64,000 nucleotides of DNA, taken from NCBI GenBank assembly GCA_036874045.1, contig CM072338.1:21722501-21786500 (forward strand), given 5' to 3'. How positions within the stretch are numbered: position 1 is the first letter of the stretch; every line of letters begins with the position of its first letter. The stretch is from Cymodocea nodosa (lineage: Eukaryota; Streptophyta; Magnoliopsida; Alismatales; Cymodoceaceae). Positions 35,045 through 46,789 of this stretch are shown in pieces. The notes beneath the pieces were generated by a model. The model was not told the origin of the DNA. It made no database searches and saw only the letters and a list, made by a program, of their open reading frames with translations. The position numbers were made by a program, and so were the translations under genes.

Positions 35045-38000
35045 TCCATTAATTAGAGGAGTTGTGGAGTTTCAACACTTTAATAAAAATGAATTTGTGC
35101 AAAGTTACGAAAATGAATGATTCTGTATTAGTTAGTGTAGAAGAGGAACTCATCTGATCCTCTAAAGAATCATTAAGAAAAAAAATATAACCATCAGGTG
35201 CTTTCAGTGAAGAAATAATATCTTTTACATTTGATCCTTTAATATAATCTAATAATATAAATTATTTCTTTACACGCAATCTACATATGCTTTACATTAG
35301 ATTATATTTAAGGAAGTCAAAGGTTGCTGGCTGATTAACTAAGTAGGTTGTTAATCAAAAGAAATTTATGCTTCTTGTTCCCTTAGGATTTTCTTGTCTC
35401 TCAAGGCATTATTTATTAATTGGTAATCCATCAGGTCCCTCGACTTCAAAAAAAACTACTTGAGGGCCTCTGACATGAATATGTAGAAGAAAATCTGAGC
35501 AACAAGTGCCCCTCCTTCCTCTACATTCCCATCCACGTGAAGCTCATGGTTTGTTAGGAGTTAAATTCTACTAGGCTTGTTAGGTTGTTAAGGTCATCGT
35601 ACTTCTATACAAACATCATCGTATTAAGAAATCATCACGTGGCATTTGGCTAGGCCCCTCTTGTGTTCCAAGCCGAGTTTCTTACTTACCTCCTATTTCT
35701 TGTGTTCCACTCGGAGGATCCTATCCCAAGGTGTTCTTGAATCTTGATCCGAATCTAGCAAATGGCAATCTATGAATCAAACTATCATCAAAATAACTTT
35801 GGTCAAAGGCAACGATGAATCAAACTATCATCAAAAGATTTGAAGAGTCTGTATGTGCCACTTAAAAAATAAAAAAAGTCACAAAAGTTAGAAATTAAAA
35901 AGTCAGAAAAAATAACCTTGCACGGTCACTTTCCTAAGCTCACTAGTGAGCAGATGAGGTCCATGTAGACCAATGAGTAGTCAGGGTTTTTTTTTTCCAA
36001 CTTTCAAACATCATCTAATTTGAAAGTCGAAATTTCGTTTGCTTTTATACCTTGAAAAGTTGAAAAAATTTTCCAACTTTCCAGAATGTCATAAATACTA
36101 GAATATTGAAAATTTATTTTAAACTTTTTAATTCTCAACATTTTAGATGATACAAACCCTCCTTAAGCAACTTAAGCAAATCATCAATGTGGAGTTCTGA
36201 CCAGTCCGAGAACTTTGTCAAGATCAGTTGCAATGATGGAGAGACCAGATTGATGAGTTAGGATCGTTGCCTCCTCCCACATTGGTTCCTCTTATGCCAT
36301 CCTCCACAACCTTCGCCTCAACATCGTCCATGTGCTTCATTGAGTTCATCTTGATGTGTCTAGAAACAAATTTAAAAAGTCTCTGATTAAATTGAATGGT
36401 CTGCCATATGCAATTGACAGAGTAATAAATCTTGATATTCTTGATTGGTTTCCATTGGTATCTTATGAACCACCTCTACCTCATTTCAATCCTAAACCAC
36501 CCCATGCTTGCAAAAGGAAGACAAGGAAAACTTCACTATGGCAGCTGAAGGTAGTTGTAGTAATGACTGGCAAACAGGGAGACGACCATGGTGGAGAGCG
36601 AGCCTGGGATTTGGGGACCTTGTCGACAACGTCCTCATCCATGAGGTCATTCGTCTGGCTCGCAGTACACTACCTCTATGTCACTTGCCACCATATTACT
36701 TGACTTTTTGCCAGCAGCATGACTAGGGAGGGAGTAGAAGAATAGCTTGAATTTGTGGAGTGACAATATCAAAATTGTGCAAGGTAGAAAGTAACATGGA
36801 CGGGGGTACCTCTGCCACATGATACAACAATACTATATTAGCTAAGAGGGCATTTTGCAGTGCATGAAGAACAACTGTGGAAGTTTTCTTCATTTTCTGT
36901 CGTGTTGGAGGTTGGGAAGGACAATATTCTTTGACAGTTTTTGGGAATGAAGCACACGCCATTCTTTCCAAGTCAATATAATGTTGGATGAGTTTGTATG
37001 CCAATCAAATATTCGAAAGAATGCCCATCACAATTGTGTACCAGAGGTTTGCAGCGTTTGCTACAGTGTGTCAGTGGTTGATCGGATCTTTGGAATTTTG
37101 CCTTGTAGCAGATTAGCAGCCCAAGATATGAAATGCTTTTCTTGATTTTGTTTTCTTTTCCAGGTATATTTGGGTATTGTAAACATTGACCGTGGAGATA
37201 ATTATGAGTTTTAGGACTGTTAGATTGTTAAGGCCATTATACTTCTATATAAGCTATTAAGAAATGAACATACGAACGGTGTTACTGAAACTAGACTGGA
37301 TTGGTACGTTAAATCAGACCGAGCTGGAATCGGTGACCATTCCGATTTTTTATTCAAAAGACCGACATAATTATCAAGCCATTTCAAACCAGAAAAACTC
37401 GTGAAAATCGGTTCAAACCAATGAATGGAACTAGAAGATTTATCCACGCTATGGTAGTGCACGCTACACGTTGTGGAGTATGTTTCATATATTTCTTGAA
37501 AGAAGAATTCGTAGTGAAAATGAGGAAGATGGATGAAATTTATTGGGTGATTTGACTTGAAAAGGATTGATTACAATTTAAATTTAAAATTCGAATTTAA
37601 GAGATTGGTTAAATTTTTGTATCATTCACACTGGTACCATAATTTTATGTACGTACCATTAAATCTTAATCATTTAGGGAAGCATATGTATGGTTAGATT
37701 TGTGACTGTAAAAAGGCTATTATTTTTTGATAATTTGTAAATAAGCAACTGTAGCTACCAGCCATCTAATGGCAATTACATTATTGCAAGAGAATTATTG
37801 AGTACCATAAAAAGTCCCTAAATTTCAACATTTTCACTAATTAAGCGGATGGAGAGTATGAGGTTAAACGAGCTCGTTTTATTTATACTAGCATAATGAA
37901 CTTGTAAATTACACATGTAATATAATATAAGATGGTTGGTACGATGAGAGGGGAGATTATTAAACCAGAGGTGTGGATGGGGTATCATAGTTTATGTTAT

Positions 38001-38505
38001 ATATAATATGTATGAAAGTTGGATAGTTCAGCGATTTCCTTGTTTCCTTCTGGTCCATGAGATCTTAGGTTCGGTACTTGATTAAGTACTTATATCATTT
38101 TTCTAGAAAAATTGAGTCTTTATTATCTACAAAAGGTATTTTTGAGAATCAACAGATCCATGAGTAAAACACTCATCTTAATAAATAGAATAGCAGATGT
38201 TTTCCAAAAAATTAATAATAGCAGATGATAAGAAGCTAGCGGATGATGGACAAGCACGTTCTCATGGCATTGAGCTGGGATCAATGCAAAATCATCCAAT
38301 TGATTTAATCAAAGGACGTTACATCCAGATATGTTGCTCATATTAAGATGGTTTTAAAATCAAAAGTATCAGAGGACTTCAGAGCATTGGTTTGTCTAGT
38401 AAATCAAAGCTCGCTTGGTTTAAAAAGGATCAAAACTTTGACTCATTCATTAACCAAACTAGCATAGAAGGGACAAAACACAGACGGGAATCACAAAGAA
38501 AGTGG
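35045..38505. other. long spacer with repeat remnants
   Basis: No gene recognised. A block of about 55 bp (aggcttgttaggttgttaag... at 35573-35633) recurs in diverged form at 37213-37266 and might mark ends of a degraded element. The DNA near 37280-37440 is rich in ggttcaaacc/aaccg words often seen in miniature DNA elements. The plus frame at 36356-36703 has no recognised motif. Confidence 0.35.
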
Positions 38506-38508
38506 GGG

Positions 38509-39177
38509 TCACGCATATATCAGACCAGAGGAGAGGGCCATCAACAAAACAGCGGCCTCTTCTTCCTCTGCCAGCCGCCGTCTCCTCTTCAGTCGTAGCA
38601 GGGACTTCTGTTTCAGCAACGATTCCCTTCCAAAACCCAGCAAACTCAAAACGCCCATCTTATTGCTGTTGCCATTACTGCTAGTAGCGTTGCTACGTAT
38701 CTTCCCCTTCTCCTTGCCGGCTCCATCCTTTAAACCCAGAAGTTCTCTTCTCCTCTTCCTGTATCTTATCCCACAAGCGTTGCAAAGAGACTGAGATATG
38801 AAGATCAGACAGGAGAAACCAATCAGAAACGAAAAATCAACAAAGACCCAATTCAGAAATGGTGATTGTGAAGCAATAGGCGAAGTACCTTGGGCCCCGA
38901 CGGACCACCTCTCCATAGAGGTGTCTTGGAGGTCCTGCAATTGGCACAGATCAAGGTACCACGTTGGATGTCTCTGTTGAGAGATGTTGATTCAGATTCC
39001 TGAAACGAAAATACAGCAGACATGTCAGGAATTAACTGGAGAAAGCAGGAGGAGAAGATTACCAGAGAAGCTAATCACCAAATAGAGTGGAACAGATGGA
39101 TCAGAAATCATATGGGATGTTTGAAAAAAAGATGGTTAGATCATGATAACATCGACCTTCTCGTCACTGCACTCCAT
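38509..39177 (-). CDS. GATA transcription factor, class B with LLM motif
   Basis: Three minus-strand exons (39157-39177, 38889-38999, 38509-38790) give 137 residues. The zinc finger is C25-X2-C28-X18-C47-X2-C50 with CRTSKTPLWRGGP followed, across the exon junction, by SLCNACGIRYRKRRR, the class B plant GATA signature. The intron inside the finger, just before SLCNAC, is the expected position. The C-terminus carries the LLM motif (residues 126-128 within AAVLLMALSSG), which defines the subgroup with GNC, GNL and GATA15-17. These factors bind WGATAR sites and control greening, flowering and hormone responses. The short N-terminus and 137-residue length match the GATA15/16/17 type rather than the longer GNC/GNL. 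The 21-base first exon is the least certain part. Confidence 0.9.
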
Positions 39178-39305
39178 GTCCAGGTTGAAGAAGACGGCCT
39201 ACAGATGGTGGATGATCACCGATCAATCTAATCTCCAGTGCAGAAGAGAAAAGCGAAAGTGGAAGAGGAAGAGACACTTCTGATCAAGTAGGATAAGTGC
39301 TGTCG

Positions 39306-39312
39306 TATTTAT
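39306..39312 (-). promoter_or_regulatory. TATA-like box of the GATA gene
   Basis: ATAAATA on minus lies about 130 bases before the start codon, leaving room for a leader of roughly 100 bases. Confidence 0.4.
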
Positions 39313-39339
39313 GGCGTTAGAAGCGGATACAATACGAGG

Positions 39340-42335
39340 TCTTTTCGTAAAATGTACCTATATTCTTCGAATACCTTCAGCAAATATGAGGTTATTCATG
39401 CAAATTTTCTTAGTAGTTATAACTAAGGAAGTATGACAAATTTTAAAATTTATTCAATAGGTTCAAAATTATATCATATTCGATCTGTTTTGAAGTTACG
39501 GTCGAATCAAGCCTTTATCAGGTGAAGTTTGATTAAGTCTAATTCTTGATTTTTGACAAACCAAGCAGAATTCAAGGATATAAATGGTTGGTGGTATATT
39601 GCTGAGAGAGGTAGATGAGATGAGGAAATATGATACATGTTATTAACGTATTTCATATATCGTAATTCTATAAATAAATAGATTTTTCTGACTATAATGC
39701 TTTTATTAGAAATTTATGATGAGACGCCATATAAATAGTAGACCTTAAAAGATTCTGCAAATTTATCTTATAGAATTATAAAATAACAATAAATATTTTT
39801 AAATAAACTTTATCATGTTGGGTCGAACTAACCCAATAGCATTTAGGTTTGAATTTTTTCGAACAAATTTAAAATTATGTTTAAGTTAGCCTTGTTAACT
39901 TAAAAAGTCATTCAAATTAAATATTTGTCAAATGGAACGCGAAATGTCCAACAAATTCATCTTATGACCTCAAATAAAATTTCACTTTGTTTGAGAAAAG
40001 AGAAACAAATTCTTCGGTAACTTTTTTTTTAGAAGCTTCTCTAACAAACACCTTTACGACTTATTAGAAAACTAATTGATCTTTCCAAAGGAAAAAAAAA
40101 AAAAAAAAGTGCGTGAGCACGAATATGACAAAACAATAGATGCCTTTTGCAAAAAAAGCATATTTTAATATTAAGTAGCAGAGAGTTTGAGGGTTGTCGA
40201 TTGGATTGAACGGTGACCACAAACCCATCACTACCACGTGCCGAAGGATTTGATTGAACAGTGACCCCAACCCTAACCCTAGGAAACTTGCCCAATGACC
40301 ATTCTACCCCCGCTCGTCCAGTTGGCCATTGGTCTGACAGATCATCCTCCGGAATTTGGGGTGACGTGGCCTATTCTGGGCTCCATCGCAACGAGCGGCG
40401 GAGACGTGCCGGCGGTCCGATCCCTGGGATAACGTACCTCGCTCGAGTCTTGTCGTTTTGTCGTGTCCGTCGTGATTCTTCCTTTCTGTGATCGGGTCAC
40501 GTATTGCGTGGACCTGCGCCATTGGTGGTCGGGGATTCTTGCCGCCCCACCTTCCTCGCCTTCAAATCCAGGGCAGAAAACCCTGCGGGTTGTCGATAAC
40601 GGCGGTGTAAAATGTGAAATATTCTCTACTAAAAATCTTGTCGATCATAAAAAAAAATTATCATATGCTAATTTAAATTTTACTTATTTGTAATTTATTT
40701 TAAACCATAACCACCTTACGAGTAAACGTGAGCATGTCAACTTTATTAGCATGAAAATTCCATGATTCGCCGATTGATTAGAAATTCTACTGATGGACAG
40801 AGAGGAAAAAATGGAAAATCTACCAACGTATATTATCTGTCTGTATAATTAATCGAATAGCATAACACTTGAGAAATTTATTTTTCGTGATGGAATTCAA
40901 TCGTTTGATAAGATAATGAACTCCTAACGTAGGTTTTCACCGCAACTGGAAAAAGGGATTGGAAAGATACATGGATCTGATCGTGGGGTCTGAACGAAAA
41001 GGGAAACGGGCCCCCACCACGTCCTACAGGTAAAGACCCGATCCGGATAAGGACATAAATGGGAAGCACCACCCGAGTAATCCAACATCCACCCAGTGTC
41101 AAGAGACCTTGAAGTCCGAAAGTCCGACATCTAAACCGGTTGCTGTTAAACACCTCGTGGTTAGTGAACGCCGGATCCACGGCCGGGGATACGATGATGA
41201 CGTTCAGTTATCATCACGCAGTTGTAGTCTGTAGATGCAGTTCAAGTAGATAAAACTACAAATTTACGTACTTATCTTAGAAAAATCATAACTAACTAAA
41301 TCAAATCTTTATATAATTTTGTAAAACCGGTGTCCTTTAAAAGTTAACTCATTGCCTTACCAGAGAAAGATCATAGATTTAATTTCGTTTATAAATTGTC
41401 ATGAAAATCAACTTAAACTTCTATAGAAAATCCAGGTTGAGGAACAAAAAAATAGAACAGCTACAATACATATAAAATAAATTTGAAAATGTAAAAAGAA
41501 CATTCATAAAATTCCTAAACACTTTACAATTCTAATCTACACTTAAAACTCTTCCATAATGGATAAAAACCTGAAATAAAAACTATAAAAAATACATCTC
41601 AAAATTGAACATTTTCTAGATAGGACAAAGAATAAAACTACGTACACTTACATACATATGAACACATATACAAGTGAAATCAACATTTTCCAGAGATAAA
41701 CTTTTTTATAAACTTACTAAAATCAACTACAAATATTAATGAGATGTTCCTAACATCACTAACTACACTAAACATCCACACAAACATTACAATAACAAAT
41801 GCAATTCTACATAAACAAATGATACTCATGCAAACACAGAACATGAATACATAAAAACATAAAATAATTTTTTCATCCCACATATTATACCTTAAGTTTA
41901 GCAAAGCACCAATCTGTAATCCAATCAAAAAAGGTTCCAAGCCTCCTCCATGTAATGTCCTCGGCCTATCGCCACCAAAGAGTATCATCAAAAGAGGGAG
42001 GTCTTCGATTAGATTCAAAAAGCGTTGTTGGAGTCATCTGTAGCCAATGTTCTTTCTACCTGTAGTTGGAACCAAGTCCATTCCATGCAAAGTCCTTAGC
42101 ACCTAAGATCCACACTGAAAGAGAGGGCTACACCATACGTAAGAGCTGAACAGTGCCTTTCGTGATCAATGCACAAGCTACAACTGGACTCCACACACAA
42201 ACCTCCTACATGCATCTCCCGTACTTTACCAAAGAAGAGAGTCACAAGCTTCTCACGTAAGTCCTCTCCACACATGTCTGCGGGCGTCACCAAAAGAGGG
42301 AGAACGGGCGGCCTAGCTTGAGACGGGAAAATTCC
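39340..42335. other. long spacer, no gene recognised
   Basis: AT-rich except for GC-richer blocks at 40230-40610 and 40930-41200. On minus, 41660-42330 shows loosely repeated words (ccctcttttg.tga, tcctc) and short frames without family motifs. It could be part of an old LTR element. Nothing firm can be said. Confidence 0.4.
40230..40610. promoter_or_regulatory. GC-rich, promoter-like island with telo-box
   Basis: The block contains aaccctaaccctag (40269-40282), a telo-box-like word, plus gacgtggc and gggtcacg ACGT-core words. In plants these cluster in promoters of growth genes and ABA/light-responsive genes. It lies 1.1 kb upstream of the minus GATA gene, but no transcript it would drive was identified. 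Confidence 0.25.
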
Positions 42336-42840
42336 TTACAGAAATGATGGTCGACGGCTTTGAGAAGATGCTTTCGAAACCTTCGTTGGATCTATTTATA
42401 GATTGGAGAATTTGCAAAACCTTCCTTGGTTTGTTGAGTATTGCAAACTTAGTGGAGATCTTGCAAGTTCATATTTATAAAGACTTTATTTCTTGCATAA
42501 CATAAAACTTAAAACTACAATTAAAATTAGAAATAATAAGATATAATATCTAACATGCTATCATTTTGTTTTTAAGAGTTGATGTTCACAGTTAGAGGGT
42601 TAATTTATACATTCCATAACTTGTAAATATTAATTTCATGCATGTCTTTAAGAATACGATTGACATGTAAAATCACCTAAGAATTCATATCATTTAATAT
42701 TTTAACCTTAAAATTTTAAAAATGCATGAATAGTAATATGTAAATCCATACAAATTAACCGTCTACAATATATATATATAACTTTAGAAAATTTAAACTC
42801 ATATCTAAAAGTAATATAACATTTTAGACGTCATGGTAAT

Positions 42841-43112
42841 TGAACATGCATAGGAGCATTTTGGATAATTTAACTATTAGACGGGGGGCATAATAGTAAT
42901 TTAAAAAACCATGCATAGGGGCACTTGATAATCTAACACGCTTAAGGGTAATTTGATAATTTGGACCATGTATAGTGCTCCGGTGACTTGACTATGTAAG
43001 GGGCACTTCTGTAATTTTGATCATAGATAGAGACATTTAATTTGGTAATTTGGCACATCAAAGGCATTTTGGTCATTTAACCTTACATAGAGGCATTTTG
43101 ATAATTTAGCTA
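42841..43112 (+). repeat. degenerate minisatellite, about 30 bp period, nine units
   Basis: Units begin near 42852, 42885, 42918, 42946, 42975, 43000, 43030, 43062 and 43091. Each follows the pattern ataggggcattttggtaatt plus a short variable tail. Similar ggcattttggtcattt arrays are found in LTRs of plant retrotransposons, so this may be part of a degraded element. Confidence 0.7.
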
Positions 43113-43119
43113 TTTTTAG

Positions 43120-46100
43120 CAGCATGAGCATGCTCACATCTTTTCTCTAATATTTTGACATATATGTATGTATGTATATACTTGATATAAAAATATGTCT
43201 TCTTTTTAATTCTCATTCTTTTGGCTAATCACATATGCAAATATATTAAAGTTCTGCACATATATGTATGCAAATATCTGTTATATGTGCATCAAGCCTG
43301 TATGTGTTCACCTATAAAACTGGAATTGTACTGCTTCAACCATATTAGTCCAACATCATGTCACGGGCTAATTCACGTTGACACAGATCCATGAGCCCTT
43401 TTTTGTTTTCATTGTTATTGTCATGTTTTCTCCTTCTCATATTCTTCATTTTTGAAGGGATCGTTGGACGGCGAATTTTTCATAACTCGTCCTCCCTTCC
43501 ATTCATTCCGCGGCGCTACCGCAAGGTACCACCGCCATCGTCCGACCCGAGGTCGAGTCGACGGGGAAGAAACTGGCGTAGATTTCTCCCCATCTGAACC
43601 TGAAGGCCGAATCGTGCATGAACGCCACCACGGTCAAATCGAGTAGTCGAGGTGAACAGATCATGCAAGTTTCTGCACACAAATGTTGTTGCGATCACGT
43701 CGAAGGTTCGAAGCAAACATCTCACGAGTTTAACGCATGCAGACGTGCTAGCGATTACGCTGTAAGGTTTGTGGCAAACATTCGTGTGATTTTTTCCTTC
43801 TTCGCTTCCGCCCCTCCTTTTCCTTCTTCTTCTCCACTCGACGGTCGACGACTTCCCTCCTCTTCTTGGAATGGAAGTGACAAGGACGCCCTGCCCCGGC
43901 AGGCCGGGGACGAGAACGTTGCGTAGGTTCTCCGTCCACTCAAGACACGTTACGATGTCACAAAAATGGCGCCCCAGCTATTGGCTCTCACAGTGATCAT
44001 CGTAGGTGTTGGCGTAGCTGATCCCATCGGACCACTCCTACCGAAACCATGGTAACAACACGATCGATGACATGGTGCGCAATCAAAGCCAGTGATGCAA
44101 TGATCGTCCTTGTAATGGAAGACGCGGTAGGCAACTTGAACGTGCTTGCTGTATCACACGACCTCTAGAGATGAGAAGACTCAACCAATCATCAGAGCTA
44201 TAGAGGTCTCGTTAATGATCTGATATGATCCTCGGTAAAAGTGTTGCAGCCTCGCAACATGTTCAACGATTTCATTGTCATCAACAAAGAATTTGAAGGA
44301 CCTAAAAGAAGGGTACGTACGTTGTTAATGAGCTAACTTTACAGGAAATCCCTTACCGTCGAGAACAACAAAACTGAGACGTCATAGACATGTTAAGAAC
44401 TACTCCTTTCGCAGTCATGATCAGAGATCATCCCTCTACACTTGGCCCACTTGGGTCTTTTTTCCACTCTTTTAGTTTATTCATGGTTATCGTTCATGGT
44501 GTGCGGACAAGCACGAGGTGGAGTTCATACACACGCAAGATGTGGACAAATGGATAAAGATATATTTTCTTTTTACAACGATTATGGATAGGCAATTTTT
44601 ACGTCCATAAAGATTCAAATTTTAAATTTATATAATTATGAATATCGTTATTCTTATTGCAATTAGATCAAATGTAGAATATTATCATCTTAAGTGCGAA
44701 TTGATTTGTATCGTAATTGACGACTTCTTGGAATGGAAGCATTTTATATTGATTTTTAATTTTAGATTCGTATTCTCGTAAAATATATAATATTACAAAA
44801 ATTAGGAAACTTGCCAGTTTAGAATCTAGTTTGAAATTAGATTTTGACCACAAAATGTATGCATGCATGTACATGTAATTGAACATTAATTAACAAATTT
44901 TGATAATCAAATGCAAACTAACTAAAGGATAATATAAATATTTTGTAAAATACCCAAGGCTTTAAGATATTCTTTAGACATATATAAATGGGTGGCTCTT
45001 CAAGCTAGGATCCTTTTGGCAATGTTGTTGAAGTATAAAAAGCGTCCTACATAAAATTAATCAAATATTCTCTTCAAGAAATCTTAACATATATGAAATT
45101 TAAATTATTTCTAATAACAAGCTCTTTCATGTGTCAATCACAAACAACTACATGGCATTCAAAAACTTACCCAACGAATATCATGGAAAGAGATATCAAA
45201 ATCTCTTTCGAAATGGTTTAAACAATGGACAGATGTATTTGCAATCATACCATGATCGAGTTGTCTTAACACGGTCCAATATATTTCCAATACCTATAAT
45301 TTTATTACGAATAAATTCGTCGTCAATCAAAAACTCATTTTACCGATAAATACAAATATCCAACGGCGAGCATGAAGTGTCGAAGAAGTGGACATTGGAG
45401 ATCCTATTCATAATGGAATACTTGATAAAGTATAGGCCCAATGAGAGGCTATTATCGTCAATTTATTCTTTTATCTACTATAGTCAAGAAAGTTGACCAG
45501 CGTTCATGCTTATCGTACCGTTATAATGTTTGGAAGGTTCCATTTTCATGCAGAGATGAAATCTCCGAATCTGTATAATATACAATATTTTTTTTAAATT
45601 ATTATTAATTAATTTTAAAATAAAATATTTCACTTTATATTAAAGTTAGTTCACTTAATTTAAAATAAAAAGATTGCAAACAAATTTTACAGTAATTTAA
45701 AATCATATAATTTGTACTATTTTAAAATTAGCGTACAACAAAGACTTTCGTAATTCACGACTAAATTTTCTTAGAAAATACGATTCAGAGTTCTCCGCCT
45801 CTGTATTCTACGTAAAATTTCCCGTTGAGCATTCAACGTACGAGACAAACGCGACTTGACTCCAAGTCGTCGGATCTGCGTAAAGAAAAATACCAGACGC
45901 GTATGGTTCTGTACAATCGTGCAAACGCGCCGAAGCCCCCGGTGTTGTTTCCTTTCGTCGATATTTCAAACGTTACGGTATAATAATTAAGTAATTCAGA
46001 AAACAAACAAAATGAAGTCATCGCGATAACGTTGCTTTTAAGAAAAGATGACAGAAATATTTTTTAAAAATATTCAAAATCGATTATATGTCATGAACGT

Positions 46101-46350
46101 GTGCGAAGCTTTCACGCCATCACGTCGACGCCTCGAAGGTTGGCTTTACATTCGCCCTCGGAGCTTCTACATAAACCGTTGCAGAATACCGAAGAGTTCC
46201 TTCCTTCCATCTTGTTGTTATTGAAACGAATTTGAATATTCAAGTTCAAGTTTGTAATTGCAGTTAAATTTTGTACCTCGATATCAAAAAAACCGTAAGC
46301 CGTCGCGAACGTCAGAGTGCAAGCTTCGGAAACACATCGACCCACCTGCG
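43120..46350. other. spacer and CML upstream region
   Basis: There is a GC-richer block at 43440-43990 without a recognisable protein, including a TGGCGCC word at 43967-43973. The rest is AT-rich. The last few hundred bases would contain the promoter of the CML gene. Confidence 0.4.
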
Positions 46351-46357
46351 GCAACTG

Positions 46358-46783
46358 ATGGCATTGAGCCAAAGAGACGTCCGGCAACTGCTCCACCAGT
46401 TCGACGTCGATGGGGACGGGAAGCTCTCACCGTCCGAGCTTTGCATGTGGATGAGGACCCTGGGGGACGAACTGTCCGTCGAGGACGCGGAGGAGCTAGT
46501 TGGGTTCGTCGACACCGACGGGGATGGACTCCTTGGGTTAGATGACTTCGTCGGGCTGCTGGAGGCTGGTGGGGAGGAGGAGATGGAGGAGGGGCTGAAG
46601 CAGGCGTTCGAGGTGTACGCCGCGGAGGGAGCGGGCTACATCACCGCCGCCAGCCTCATGGCAGCGCTCCGGGTGGTTGGGGAGGCCAAGGGAATCGAGG
46701 AGTGCGAGACCATGATCAGCCGGTTTGATCTGGATGGGGATGGAGCGATCAATTTCGACGAGTTCAGGATTATGATGGCTTAA
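46358..46783 (+). CDS. CML: calmodulin-like EF-hand protein
   Basis: An intronless, very GC-rich frame encodes 141 residues. EF-hand loops are DVDGDGKLSPSE (16-27), DTDGDGLLGLDD (52-63, aspartate instead of glutamate at position 12) and DLDGDGAINFDE (124-135). The third hand (about 87-98, YAAEGAGYITAA) has lost its acidic calcium ligands and should not bind. So three sites are likely functional. CML proteins change shape on binding calcium and then act on target proteins; the target here is unknown. The frame is open upstream to 46271, but the added residues are unlike any CML, so the ATG at 46358 is chosen; it places the first loop about 15 residues in, as in short plant CMLs. A damaged relative lies 2.6 kb downstream on the same strand. 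Confidence 0.9.
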   Translation: MALSQRDVRQLLHQFDVDGDGKLSPSELCMWMRTLGDELSVEDAEELVGFVDTDGDGLLGLDDFVGLLEAGGEEEMEEGLKQAFEVYAAEGAGYITAASLMAALRVVGEAKGIEECETMISRFDLDGDGAINFDEFRIMMA

Positions 46784-46789
46784 TTATCC

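Noticed and set aside
40878..41180. 100-codon minus frame
   Set aside because: No motif, no splice partner, and competing frames of similar length.
43967..43973. TGGCGCC, possible gypsy primer-binding site
   Set aside because: A seven-base match alone is weak; no paired LTR or gag-pol was seen nearby.
46258..46545. Alternative frames across the CML gene
   Set aside because: They ignore the EF-hand frame and are composition artefacts.
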